Counted from the first letter of the stretch, positions 55,915-64,000 are shown. The stretch: DNA of 64,000 nt from Lachnospiraceae bacterium UBA2860 (GCA_002350625.1 DEFE01000028.1:98683-162682), one strand, 5' to 3'. Notes: generated by a model from the letters alone, not told the origin. Made by a program: numbers and translations.

Positions 55915-57921
55915 ATGTGTGAAGGAAGAATCATCTATGTGAATGCAGGCGCGTCCCGCGAGGGCAGCGGAAGCAAGGAAACCCCGTTCCGCCGCATCAG
56001 CGACGCCGCCGAAATCGCCCGGCCCGGCGACGAAGTGCTCGTCGCGCCCGGCGTCTACAGAGAGAGCGTGCACCCGCGGCATGCGGGCACCGAAGAGAAA
56101 AGAATTACCTACCGCTCCGAGGTGCCGCTCGGCGCGGTCATCACCGGTGCCGAGGACGCGTCCGGCTGGATCCCCTTCAAGGGTGACGTCTGGACACTTC
56201 GCGTCAGCAACGGCATTTTCGGCGATTACAACCCCTATACGACTTACGTCTGCGGCGACTGGTACTTCGCCCCCACCGTCCGGCACACCGGATCGGTCTA
56301 TTTAAACGACCGGATGATGTACGAGACCGTGACGCTCGACGAGTGCATCGCCGGCGAGGCGGACCCCTGCTCCTTTAAGCCCGGGGAATCGCGCTATAAA
56401 TGGTACACCGAGCAGGACGGGGACGAGACGGTCCTCTACGCCAATTTCCGCGGGCTCGATCCGAATAAGGAAAAGGTCGACATCAGCGTGCGCCGCAACT
56501 GCTTCATGCCCGAAGAAAATGGCATCGGCTACATCACGGTGAGCGGCTTCCTGATCACAAAAGCCGCGACGACCTGGGCGCCGCCCGCCGCCTACCAGGA
56601 CGGCATCATCGGCCCGCACTGGTCGAAGGGCTGGATCATCGAGGACTGCGAGATCAGCAACAGCCGCTGCTGCGGCATCTCGCTCGGCAAATACCGCGAC
56701 CCCGAGAACGACATGTACTTCTACACGAAGCACGTCAAGAGCCCGACGCAGATGGAGCGCGACGCCGTCTGCCGCGGCCAGTATCACGGCTGGCTCAAGG
56801 AAAAGGTCGGCAGCCACATCATCCGCCGCTGCGACATCCATCACTGCGAACAGACCGGCATCGTCGGCCGCATGGGCGGCGTGTTCTCGACGATCGAGGA
56901 CTGCCATATCCACGATATCTGCAACTCCCAGCAGCTCGGCGGCGCGGAGACGGCGGGCATCAAGCTGCACGCCGCCATCGACGTCACGATCCGCCGGAAC
57001 CACATCCACAACTGCATCATGGGGATCTGGTGCGACTGGCAGGCCCAGGGCGCGCGCATCACGGGCAACCTCCTCCACGACAACCAGAAGCCCGAAGGCA
57101 CGCCGCAGGCGCAGGGCGCCATGTTCAACTGCGACGTCTTCATCGAGGTCGGCCACGGCCCGACGCTCATCGACAACAACGTCATGCTCTCAAAGGTCGG
57201 CGTGACGATCCCGAGCGAGGGCATCGCCTGCGTCCACAACCTGATCCTCGGCTCCTTCAGCCTGATCAATTCCGGCGTCGACAGCATCGTGAACGATCAG
57301 AGGGAACCGCGCTACACGCCCTACCACATCCGCCACAGGACGGAGGTCGCGGGCTTTATGACCATCCTGCACGGGGACGACAGAATCTACCACAACATCT
57401 TCGTGCAGCAGTATCCGGTCGATGAGAGCAAAAAGCCCACGGACGCGGATTACACGACCGTGGGCACGGCGCCGTTTGATATCTTCCCCTCCTACGACGA
57501 GTGGATCTCAAACTTCATGATCGGTCAGGAGCCCGACATGGGCGCCCTCGCGAAATACCACTTCGGCCATCTGCCGGTGTGGATCGACGGCAACGCCTAC
57601 TTTAACGGCGCGACCGTCTCGAAGCACGAAAAGAACGGCTTTACGGCGGACGCCGCAGACAAGGTCAGCGTGTCCCTCACGGAAAATGACGGCGCGTGGC
57701 GCCTTAAGACGGATCTCTTTAAGCGCCTCGGCGACTTCACCACCGGCATCATCTGCAGCGACACACTCGGCTGCGCCTTTGAGCCGGAGCAGCGCTTCGA
57801 GAACCCGGACGGCACCGACATCCTCTTCGACACCGACTACTTCGGCAGCCACCGCGGCCTTAAGACCATTCCGGGCCCGTTCGCGAGCGCGGAGGCGGCA
57901 GAGGACATCCTCTGGAAGTAA
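55915..57921 (+). CDS. Right-handed parallel beta-helix protein, GH141-like
   Basis: 668 residues with a beta-helix pattern: the N-terminal IIYVNAGASREGSGSKETPF and ISDAAEIARPGDEVLVAPGVY resemble DUF1565-type starts, and repeated IEDCEISNSRCCGISLG, IRRCDIHHCEQTGIVG, IEDCHIHDICN and IRRNHIHNCIMGIWC rungs follow (about 230-400). GH141 enzymes (alpha-L-fucosidase or xylanase activity) have this form, and a GH29 fucosidase lies nearby, but family placement is by resemblance only. No signal peptide, so probably cytoplasmic. It is divergent from the Lpl-type importer and likely processes its substrate. Confidence 0.8.
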   Translation: MCEGRIIYVNAGASREGSGSKETPFRRISDAAEIARPGDEVLVAPGVYRESVHPRHAGTEEKRITYRSEVPLGAVITGAEDASGWIPFKGDVWTLRVSNGIFGDYNPYTTYVCGDWYFAPTVRHTGSVYLNDRMMYETVTLDECIAGEADPCSFKPGESRYKWYTEQDGDETVLYANFRGLDPNKEKVDISVRRNCFMPEENGIGYITVSGFLITKAATTWAPPAAYQDGIIGPHWSKGWIIEDCEISNSRCCGISLGKYRDPENDMYFYTKHVKSPTQMERDAVCRGQYHGWLKEKVGSHIIRRCDIHHCEQTGIVGRMGGVFSTIEDCHIHDICNSQQLGGAETAGIKLHAAIDVTIRRNHIHNCIMGIWCDWQAQGARITGNLLHDNQKPEGTPQAQGAMFNCDVFIEVGHGPTLIDNNVMLSKVGVTIPSEGIACVHNLILGSFSLINSGVDSIVNDQREPRYTPYHIRHRTEVAGFMTILHGDDRIYHNIFVQQYPVDESKKPTDADYTTVGTAPFDIFPSYDEWISNFMIGQEPDMGALAKYHFGHLPVWIDGNAYFNGATVSKHEKNGFTADAADKVSVSLTENDGAWRLKTDLFKRLGDFTTGIICSDTLGCAFEPEQRFENPDGTDILFDTDYFGSHRGLKTIPGPFASAEAAEDILWK

Positions 57922-57926
57922 ACCGG

Positions 57927-57955
57927 GCGGGGGACCATTCTTACGTGTCCCCCGC
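57927..57955. terminator. Hairpin between convergent beta-helix and ABC permease genes
   Basis: GCGGGGGAC / GTCCCCCGC stem with an 11-base loop; no strong T-tract on either side. Confidence 0.5.
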
Positions 57956-57983
57956 TCCATCCATCAGAAATCTCTCTTGTGAA

Positions 57984-59120
57984 TCACCGCTTATCCTTAT
58001 CGATGAACTCCAGCGTAATCGTCGCAAGCGCTGCGAAAAGCACCACAAATGCGAAAATCCTGAACCAGTAATCCATAATATTGTCGTCCGACGGTACGTA
58101 GTCCTCCTTGAAGCTGGCTTCAGAGGCGCTCTTGTTGATGTAGTCCTTCACCTTGTCCTCGCCGACGAGGTCCATCATCTCGCCGACCGTCGTCTTTATC
58201 GTCACGCCCTCATCGAGGTTCGCTTTGACCGTCTCATCTTCGGCGATGGCGTCGATCAGCTTGCCGACCGTGGTGCCGTCGTCCAGCTTCCCAGCCCTGA
58301 TCTCCGCGATCTTCGGATTACTCTCATCCTGCAGCAGCTCCACCAGCTGCCGGAGCGTATAAGTCCCGCCGACCTCCTTGTCATGCATGCGCGAGAGCAT
58401 GTTGGAGATGGTGACGAAGGGCCTGCTGTTGACGTCCGCCTGCGCGCAGATGAGCTTAAGCCCCGGATTGGAAATGGTAAAATTCGTCATCGGCTGCGCG
58501 AACGGCGGCAGATTCAGCATGCCGCCCGAAAACACCAGCTGGAAGATCAGGACGAAGGGCATGATCGTCATCGCCGTCGTCGTGGAGCGCGCGAGCGAAG
58601 AAATCCACAGCGACATCATGTCAGAGGCATAGGTGATCAGGAAGAGCGAGATGCCGAAATCCACCATGAAATACGGCGTAATCCGCCCCTCCAGCGGATA
58701 CTGTACATTAGCAAGCTGAAGGATGTACAGCGTAATCAGCGTCTGTGCCAGGCACAGCAGCGCCTGATAGATCATATGGGCGCAGATATAGGCGGAGATA
58801 TGCATGCCGAGGCGGTGCTCCCGCTTGATTACGTCTCTCTCCCGGCAGATCGACTGAATCGAATTGAAGCAGCCGTTCCAGATGCCCACGCACACGATGG
58901 CGAACGCGCCTGTCAGCGACCCCTCCATATCGATAAAGAGCCGTTTTCTGACGACCATCGCCACAAGCCCGGCGATGAGCGCCGACATCGGCAGCACCTT
59001 CCAGTCGTTCTGATAGATAAACATCCGGAGAAGCTTTCCGAGATAGATGCCGACCTGCGCGCCGCGGCCGCGGTGATGTACCTTAATCTGCTTTTTCGCA
59101 GTCGCTGTATTCTCAGGCAT
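57984..59120 (-). CDS. ABC-2-type permease (ABCG-like exporter membrane subunit)
   Basis: 378 residues. Five or six membrane helices (about 45-230) are followed by a long soluble segment (about 240-350, Asp/Glu-rich, with TVGKLIDAIAEDETV and TVGEMMDLVGEDKV) and a last helix (FAFVVLFAALATITLEFI). The first part contains FAIVCVGIWNGCFNSIQSICRERDVIKREHRLGMH, typical of ABCG-like ABC2 membrane domains. It pairs with the ATPase whose gene it overlaps by 8 bp. The large extracytoplasmic loop before the last helix is like eukaryotic-type ABCG. Substrate unknown. Confidence 0.88.
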   Translation of the reverse strand: MPENTATAKKQIKVHHRGRGAQVGIYLGKLLRMFIYQNDWKVLPMSALIAGLVAMVVRKRLFIDMEGSLTGAFAIVCVGIWNGCFNSIQSICRERDVIKREHRLGMHISAYICAHMIYQALLCLAQTLITLYILQLANVQYPLEGRITPYFMVDFGISLFLITYASDMMSLWISSLARSTTTAMTIMPFVLIFQLVFSGGMLNLPPFAQPMTNFTISNPGLKLICAQADVNSRPFVTISNMLSRMHDKEVGGTYTLRQLVELLQDESNPKIAEIRAGKLDDGTTVGKLIDAIAEDETVKANLDEGVTIKTTVGEMMDLVGEDKVKDYINKSASEASFKEDYVPSDDNIMDYWFRIFAFVVLFAALATITLEFIDKDKR

Positions 59121-60459
59121 ACTTCACCTCCGCATATTTCGCAACAAAATCATCCGCGAGTCCGTCGCCGCCCTCCTCTTTGCGGTTGACGGATTTCACG
59201 ATCTGCTCCATCTTCTCGCGCCCGAAGAAGGTCCGCGCTTCCTCAATGCTGCCGTAGAACGCAAGGCGCCCCGTGCGGGCCGAATCCTTGGCGAGCACGA
59301 TCACGTCGTCGAACAGATCGATCACGCGGTCCGGCGTATGCGTGATCACGATGACGATCTTGCCCGTATCCGCGACCTTCCGGAGCTGGAGGAACAGCTC
59401 TCTCGCCATTACGCCGTCGAGGCCGGAGTCCGGCTCATCCAGGATGAACAGGGAGGGGTTGCTGATGAATTCCATGGAAATGGAGAGACGCTTCTTCTGT
59501 CCGCCGGACAGCTTCTCGACCAGGTTATTTTTCACGGGCGTGAGGCCGAAGATCTCCATGACCTCCGCGACGCGCTTTTTGCGCATAGCGGCCGGAACCT
59601 CCTTCGGGAGGCGGAGCTTCGCGGCGTCGAGCAGCGTGCTCAGCACCGTGTCCTTCCCGCGCATCATCTCCTGCTGGGGGACAAAGCCCACCTCGTACTG
59701 CATCTTCTTGTACTGCTTGTACATGTTGACGCTGTTCAGCACGACCTCGGCGTTGGCCTTCTCATAGCCGTTGACCGCATTTAAGAAAGTCGTCTTGCCG
59801 GCGCCGGAGCCGCCGAGCAGCAGCACCATATGCCCCTGCGGGATCGACATGTGGATATCTCTTAAGAGGACCTTCTTCTGGAAGAACTCGCGCACGGAGC
59901 GCTCCTTCAGATTGACGGTGAGACCCTTGTCCATGACCTCCGCGCTGCCGTGGAAGGCGAGCCGCTCCATCTCCGCGCGGAAATCCTCCACCTGCCAGGC
60001 CGGCTGGTACTTCTTGTTAAACGCGAAGATCAGCCCCGGGAGCCAGCGCGTATACGTCGTGCTCCAAAGCCACAGCCAGCGCTTCCTGGCGCCGTAGAGC
60101 TCACACAATCCGGAAAAGACGCGGAGCGAATAAATCATATACACCAGGATGATCGAAATGAGGATGAGCGTGATGACGAGCATCTCCGGATCGGTCTCTT
60201 TGAACGAGAAGCACATGACAATGAGGTTGAGAACAGTCATGCCAAACGAGCAGACGCTCCACACGCGTCCTTCCTGCTCTCGGCCGGCGCAGCGGGAGAG
60301 CTGGTACTCCCGCGCCCACGGAATAAGCGCCCACCAGCTTTTAACCCCGGACTTTTTGAAGATCTTCCACAAGCTGATGATGAAGAGTGCCCTGAGGATG
60401 ACCTCAGGCATGCTGTTCTCCCCCAGAAAAAGCATCAAAAGAACTTTGATTACATTCAT
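59113..60459 (-). CDS. ABCG-like ABC transporter ATPase with N-terminal membrane domain
   Basis: 448 residues. The N-terminal part (about 1-150) has four membrane helices of the DUF5684-type small membrane domain (SWWALIPWAREYQLSRCAG). The C-terminal half is an ABCG-type nucleotide-binding domain with Walker A GGSGAGKTTFLNAVNG, VGFVPQQEMMRGKDTVLSTLLDAAKLRLP, signature LSGGQKKRLSISMEFISNPSLFILDEPDSGLD and switch IVITHTP. The fusion is unusual for a bacterial ABC ATPase. AAGGAG precedes the ATG. It overlaps its permease gene by 8 bp; exporter substrate unknown. Confidence 0.9.
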   Translation of the reverse strand: MNVIKVLLMLFLGENSMPEVILRALFIISLWKIFKKSGVKSWWALIPWAREYQLSRCAGREQEGRVWSVCSFGMTVLNLIVMCFSFKETDPEMLVITLILISIILVYMIYSLRVFSGLCELYGARKRWLWLWSTTYTRWLPGLIFAFNKKYQPAWQVEDFRAEMERLAFHGSAEVMDKGLTVNLKERSVREFFQKKVLLRDIHMSIPQGHMVLLLGGSGAGKTTFLNAVNGYEKANAEVVLNSVNMYKQYKKMQYEVGFVPQQEMMRGKDTVLSTLLDAAKLRLPKEVPAAMRKKRVAEVMEIFGLTPVKNNLVEKLSGGQKKRLSISMEFISNPSLFILDEPDSGLDGVMARELFLQLRKVADTGKIVIVITHTPDRVIDLFDDVIVLAKDSARTGRLAFYGSIEEARTFFGREKMEQIVKSVNRKEEGGDGLADDFVAKYAEVKYA

Positions 60460-60489
60460 GGCCTACTCCTTAAGTACCATTTTCCCGTC

Positions 60490-61431
60490 TTACGCAAGTC
60501 CGTCATGCAGCTTCTTGAACTTCGCGGATTTGCTGTCGAGAAGCGCGAACGACTCTTCCGTCGGCATGTCCTTTATGCCGGACTCCAGATAATTGCGCAG
60601 CACGCCGTTCAGGACGAACGGGCGCACGAACACGCTGTGCAGGATGCTCCAGAGAATCACGGCGATCAGCGCCGCGGCAACGATCCTGAGCGTTGCGGGA
60701 TCCTGCAGCACGGCCGGGAGGCCGCCCTCGATCTCGTTCGAGATCTGTACGAGCTCCTGAGAGAGACGCGCGAACTGCTCCGTGAAGAAGCCGCCGATCA
60801 CGTAGAAAATGCCGGTAAACGCGCCGCCGATGACAAGGAAGGAAGCGATGCCCATCCCGAAGACGCGGCCCATGTTCTTCGCGAAGGTCTTGCCGTGTTT
60901 GAAGAAGAGCACGGCGCCCTCACAGGTCGCTTTGCCGGCATTTACGCCCTTCCGGAAGAAGACCCAGCCGAGGCAGCAGTCGCACAGATAAGCCACGATC
61001 GTCTGCACCACGGCGGAGATCACGCTGCCGACCGTCTCGCCGGTGTCGCCGCCGACCGAGCTGCCGATAGCCGTGATGCCGCGGCCGATCTGGTTGAAGA
61101 TGCCTTTGATGATGCCCGTTGCCGCGAAATAGATCGCCACGGTCGCGAAGCGCGATTTGACAGCCGCCTTGCCCCCGCCGATCACATCGTCCGGAAGGGA
61201 TCCCGTCGTGATGCCCTCCGTCATCATCGCGATCTGGCCGGCCTTATAGGTGTAGCTGACATAGCGGAGAAAGACCGCAATGACAACGATGCCGACGACG
61301 AGGCCGATGAGAAGTCCGACGAGTCCCAGGTCAAATGACTTTTCCGCGATAAAGAATCCGAGCGCGCACGCACCCGCAAGCACGACAAAGGCCAGCAGGT
61401 CATAAAAAAAGCGCCGGATGGAAAATCCCAA
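60490..61431 (-). CDS. Membrane protein of unknown function (accessory to the ABCG-like exporter?), start disrupted
   Basis: About 313 residues with five or six membrane helices (FYDLLAFVVLAGACALGFFIAEKS, LVGLLIGLVVGIVVIAVFLRYV and others). I do not recognise the family. It precedes the exporter ATPase by 30 bp. The only start with a good ribosome binding site (AAGGAGGG, ATG at 61460) is in another frame; a single missing base just after the ATG would restore a protein starting MEQQRDLSKTLGFSIRRFF, which fits well. The frame as given would need TTG at 61431, which has no ribosome binding site. Either a sequencing error or a real lesion. Confidence 0.7.
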   Translation of the reverse strand: MGFSIRRFFYDLLAFVVLAGACALGFFIAEKSFDLGLVGLLIGLVVGIVVIAVFLRYVSYTYKAGQIAMMTEGITTGSLPDDVIGGGKAAVKSRFATVAIYFAATGIIKGIFNQIGRGITAIGSSVGGDTGETVGSVISAVVQTIVAYLCDCCLGWVFFRKGVNAGKATCEGAVLFFKHGKTFAKNMGRVFGMGIASFLVIGGAFTGIFYVIGGFFTEQFARLSQELVQISNEIEGGLPAVLQDPATLRIVAAALIAVILWSILHSVFVRPFVLNGVLRNYLESGIKDMPTEESFALLDSKSAKFKKLHDGLA

Positions 61432-61583
61432 AGTTTTTGATAAATCTCTTTGTTGCTCATAAAACCCTCCTTCAAAGCATTATTCTACGTTTACTTATGT
61501 TAATCTTCGTCCATGGAAAAGTCAAATGATAAGCGGGTTTTATCATGCCTGCTTTTATCTGCGCCTTCCGCTCTTTTCTCCTC

Positions 61584-61611
61584 TTGCGCCGAATGCCCGT
61601 GCCGATATAAA
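61584..61611 (+). promoter_or_regulatory. Promoter of the small frameshifted gene
   Basis: TTGCGC (-35), 16-bp spacer, TATAAA (-10; TAAAAT also possible with 18 bp), about 70 bp before the start. Confidence 0.5.
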
Positions 61612-61680
61612 ATTATAGGCAGAAGGCGGCGCGCTCCAACCGCGCTGCGCCCCGGTAAAGTGATAGAGAGGACAGGTCCC

Positions 61681-62105
61681 ATGACAAATCCCCGGGATGA
61701 TTTAATGCGTATCTGAAGGAGCAGCTCTCTCTTTACGGCAGCGTCATGGTGCCCGTAAAGGCAAGCCTTTTCAATCGGATCATTCACCCCAGGTACTCCC
61801 CCTTTAAGCTTCATCCCAATCCCGAGGACGAATTCTGCGATCCGTCGATCGGCCCCAACTACGGCATCATCAACGCGACCCGCCATCTGCGTGAAGCGCA
61901 GGCCGGCCGCTCGTCAACGCTCCCGCAGAAGCTGCCCAGCCACTACCGCATCTCCCTCCACGTCGACGACGAAGCCATCGTCGTCAACCTCGGCCGCCAG
62001 TACGGCTACAACGTCATCCAGATCGACGCGCCGGACGACGGCTGGAAGGAGAAAATCATCGCAAAGGCGGAGGAAATCCGCCACCGGGAATTCGATCAGC
62101 AGTAA
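61681..62105 (+). pseudogene. Small gene of unknown function with one-base frameshift
   Basis: ATG 61681, with AGAGGA upstream, opens MTNPRDDL and then hits a stop at 61714-61716. The following frame continues without a break as AYLKEQLSLYGSVMVPVKA ... to 62105, and adding one A in the run at 61704 would join them as DDLNAYLKEQ, giving about 141 residues. The protein (FNRIIHPRYSPFKLHPNPED; VVNLGRQYGYNVIQIDAPDDGW) is of unknown family. If the shift is real the gene is broken; if it is a sequencing error the gene is intact. It precedes the preA-like gene by 61 bp. Confidence 0.6.
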
Positions 62106-62166
62106 TCTCCCCGTGACCATGCACGCGGCTCTTTTACAGGGGAAACAAAAAGAAAGGAGTAACTCC

Positions 62167-63678
62167 ATGCGATCAGGATTTGATTTTTCGGCGCGGGTCA
62201 TTCCGCGCACTGACATGATCCGCTGCGCCCTCTGCTACGACGCGCCCTGCAGCGCCGCCTGCGGAAAGACGGATCCGGCAGGCCTCCTGCGCAGCGCCTG
62301 GTTTAACAATGAAAAAACCGCCGCGGCAAAGCTGCCGGCCGGGGACGTATGCGCCTCCTGTCCCGCCCCTTGCGAAAAAGCCTGCATAAGGCCCGGCGAG
62401 GTGCCGATCCGCGCCCTCATGGGACGGCTTCGCAGCGCGGTCCCGGATCTGGAGATCCCGCTCCCCAAAGACGAGAGCCGCCTTCGCACGGAGCTGTGCG
62501 GTATCCCGCTCGAAAACCCCTTCCTCCTGTCCTCCTCGGTCGTCGCCAGCACCTACGATATGTGCGCGAGGGCCTTCGAGGCCGGATGGGCGGGGGCGGC
62601 ATTTAAGACGATCTGTACCCTCGACATCCACGAGGCGTCTCCCCGTTTCTCCGCGATTTCCGGGGACAACGGCGCCATCATCGGCTTCAAGAACATCGAG
62701 CAGCTCTCCGATCACAGCGTGGCGGAGAACATGGAGATCTTCCGGCGCCTGAAGGAGAAGTATCCCTCGAAGTTCATCCTGGCCTCGATCATGGGGCAGA
62801 ACGAGGCGGAATGGGAGACGCTTGCACGGCAGTGCGAAGAAAATGGCGCCGACGCCATCGAGCTGAATTTCTCCTGCCCGAACATGGCGGAGGGCGGCCT
62901 CGGCTCGGATATCGGACAGGTTCCCGCGCTCGTCGAGCGCTTCACCGCCGCGGCGAGACGCGGCGCGAAGATCCCGATCCTCGCCAAGCTCACGCCGAAC
63001 GTGGCCTCGATGCTGCCCGCCGGAGAAGCGGCACTTAGAGGAGGCGCCGACGGCCTCGCCGCCATCAACACGATCAAGAGCATCATGGGCGTCAACCCGC
63101 ACACCTACATCTCGTCGCCGGCGGTCCACGGCATGTCCGCGGTCGGCGGCTACAGCGGCAGCGCCGTGAAGCCTGTCGCACTGCGCTTCATCGCCGAGCT
63201 CGCACAGGACGAGGCGCTCTCCTCAATGCATCTGTCCGCCATGGGCGGCGTCGAGAGCTGGTCGGACGCGCTCGAGTTCATCCTGTTCGGCGCCGGGAGC
63301 ATCCAGGTCACCACGGCCGTCATGCAGTTCGGCTACCGCATCATCGACGACTTAAAGAGCGGGCTCAATTACTACCTGGCCGAAAAAGGCTTCTCGAGCG
63401 TAAAAGAAGCCACCGGCCTCGCCCTCAGCTCTCTCAGCGAGACGACGGACGTCCTCGAGCGGGACACCGTCATCTTCCCGAAATTCCTCAAAGAAAAATG
63501 CATCGGCTGCGGCAGATGCATGATCTCCTGCGCCGACGGCGGGCACCAGGCGATCCGCCTGGGCGACGACCGGAGGCCGCAGCTGAACGGCAAAAACTGC
63601 GTTGGCTGCCACCTCTGCCTGCTGGTCTGCCCGCAGAAAGCGATCATCCCCGGCCAGAAGAGGATTAGAAAATTGTAA
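62167..63678 (+). CDS. preA: PreA-like dihydropyrimidine dehydrogenase with additional N-terminal Fe-S region
   Basis: 503 residues, about 90 longer than usual PreA. Residues 19-80 carry CALCYDAPCSAACGKTDP and CASCPAPCEKACIRPGEV, cysteine motifs of the N-terminal 4Fe-4S domain of the PreT/DPD subunit. The PreA barrel follows (LCGIPLENPFLLSSSVVAS; IELNFSCPNMAEGGLGSDIGQ; SAMGGVESWSDALEFILFGAGSIQVTTAVM), and the C-terminus has two ferredoxin clusters (CIGCGRCMISCADGG; CVGCHLCLLVCPQKA). It reduces uracil or thymine, or the reverse, using electrons from a partner. No FAD/NAD subunit (preT) is in the window. AAAGGAGT precedes the start. Confidence 0.9.
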   Translation: MRSGFDFSARVIPRTDMIRCALCYDAPCSAACGKTDPAGLLRSAWFNNEKTAAAKLPAGDVCASCPAPCEKACIRPGEVPIRALMGRLRSAVPDLEIPLPKDESRLRTELCGIPLENPFLLSSSVVASTYDMCARAFEAGWAGAAFKTICTLDIHEASPRFSAISGDNGAIIGFKNIEQLSDHSVAENMEIFRRLKEKYPSKFILASIMGQNEAEWETLARQCEENGADAIELNFSCPNMAEGGLGSDIGQVPALVERFTAAARRGAKIPILAKLTPNVASMLPAGEAALRGGADGLAAINTIKSIMGVNPHTYISSPAVHGMSAVGGYSGSAVKPVALRFIAELAQDEALSSMHLSAMGGVESWSDALEFILFGAGSIQVTTAVMQFGYRIIDDLKSGLNYYLAEKGFSSVKEATGLALSSLSETTDVLERDTVIFPKFLKEKCIGCGRCMISCADGGHQAIRLGDDRRPQLNGKNCVGCHLCLLVCPQKAIIPGQKRIRKL

Positions 63679-63685
63679 ATTATAC

Positions 63686-63714
63686 TTGACATTTAGATTG
63701 CTATAGCATACACT
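63686..63714 (+). promoter_or_regulatory. Promoter of the terminal membrane protein gene
   Basis: TTGACA (-35), 17-bp spacer, TACACT (-10), 8 bp after the preA stop. The predicted start point is close to the hairpin at 63718. Confidence 0.75.
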
Positions 63715-63717
63715 GAG

Positions 63718-63737
63718 GCCGTAGAAAAAACTACGGC
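63718..63737 (+). terminator. Hairpin at the preA 3' end / 5' end of the next transcript
   Basis: GCCGTAG/CTACGGC stem with six A in the loop, then TTTT. It can end the preA transcript, but it also falls on the start point of the promoter at 63686-63714 and would form the 5' hairpin of that mRNA. Confidence 0.7.
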
Positions 63738-63768
63738 TTTTAAAATGCAATCTTCGGAGGTGTATGTT

Positions 63769-64000
63769 ATGGAAATCCTTGGAAATGTCCTGATCCCGAT
63801 CCTGGCCCTGGCCGTCATCATCCTGCTCATTCTCTTTATCAGCAAGAGTCGGAAAGACGGCCGGCACTACGACGAGATGCAGGAGCACATCCGCGCGACG
63901 GGCTATAAGATCAGCTACTTCGTCACCCTCATCGGGCTCACGCTGCTCTGCATCCTGATGGAGACGATCCCCGCGTTCAGCCGCGTGATCGCCCCGACCT
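63769..64000 (+). CDS. Small membrane protein, partial (runs off the right edge)
   Basis: At least 77 residues: one membrane helix (GNVLIPILALAVIILLILFI), a basic linker (SKSRKDGRHYDEMQEHIRATG) and a second helix (ISYFVTLIGLTLLCILME). The DEMQ...RATGYK pattern resembles small membrane proteins that Firmicutes encode beside a Cro/CI-like regulator, but this is a loose likeness. Start fixed by GGAGG 8 bases upstream. Own promoter. Incomplete, so family not assigned. Confidence 0.65.
   Translation, partial: MEILGNVLIPILALAVIILLILFISKSRKDGRHYDEMQEHIRATGYKISYFVTLIGLTLLCILMETIPAFSRVIAPT

Noticed and set aside
61440..61475. Programmed -1 frameshift in the membrane protein gene
   Set aside because: The AAAAAC run is not in the zero-frame register of a slippery heptamer, and a single missing base after the ATG gives a simpler explanation.
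61891..62166. N-terminal extension of the preA-like gene
   Set aside because: It overlaps the small frameshifted gene, is Arg/Ser-rich, and the ribosome binding site supports the start at 62167.

Overview
The window is 64 kb of GC-rich bacterial chromosome, almost fully coding, with strong AGGAGG-type ribosome binding sites. It carries a complete V-type (A/V) ATPase operon, Lpl-type and Liv-type ABC importers, AraC regulators next to glycoside hydrolases, and a selenium-dependent molybdenum hydroxylase locus. Together these point to an anaerobic Clostridia, most likely a gut or rumen Lachnospiraceae-like organism. This assignment is inferred from gene content; no rRNA, tRNA or other taxonomic marker is present.

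Layout. 1-6.2 kb: minus-strand glycan operon (AraC-GH39 regulator, GH3 beta-glucosidase, TIM-barrel sugar isomerase, ThuA-like protein cut by the window edge). 6.3-8.4 kb: class II aldolase, phosphate acetyltransferase and a small Cys-containing protein. 8.5-8.7 kb: a nested inverted-repeat element. 8.7-13.6 kb: AEC transporter, uridine kinase, and a MacB/FtsX-type ABC system. 13.7-23.4 kb: molybdenum hydroxylases, namely xdhCBA, a divergent MocA-like cytidylyltransferase, a fused Se-dependent xanthine-dehydrogenase-like enzyme, YqeB, YqeC and a polytopic membrane protein. 23.6-27.6 kb: a secreted acidic protein, a cell-wall amidase, an NAD diphosphatase and a cytidylate-kinase-like protein. 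27.6-32.4 kb: livFGMHK importer. 32.4-43.5 kb: V-ATPase operon (transcribed G/H-I-K-E-C-F-A-B-D) ending in a large unknown membrane-anchored protein that overlaps subunit D. 43.7-45.5 kb: RluA-type pseudouridine synthase followed by a roughly 1 kb AT-richer decayed stretch. 45.5-49.7 kb: GH13, AraC regulator and GH29 fucosidase, each 3' end carrying a shared palindrome. 49.8-51.6 kb: Na/phosphate cotransporter. 51.7-57.9 kb: Lpl-type sugar importer and a divergent beta-helix protein (GH141-like). 58-61.5 kb: ABCG-like exporter with a membrane accessory protein. 61.7-64 kb: a frameshifted small gene, a PreA-like dihydropyrimidine dehydrogenase carrying an extra N-terminal Fe-S region, and the start of a membrane protein.

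How it fits together. The glycan genes at both ends and the Lpl importer suggest use of plant or mucin oligosaccharides containing fucose, xylose and glucose. The Mo-hydroxylase genes and PreA suggest anaerobic purine and pyrimidine breakdown. The V-ATPase c-ring subunit has the residues of the Enterococcus hirae Na+ site, so sodium is the likely coupling ion.

The most unusual items are: the unknown protein coupled to the V-ATPase; a palindrome family placed on UGA stop codons; the PreA fusion; a 110-bp antisense overlap between mocA and the Se-dependent hydroxylase; and two neighbouring genes that each appear to have lost one base near the N-terminus.
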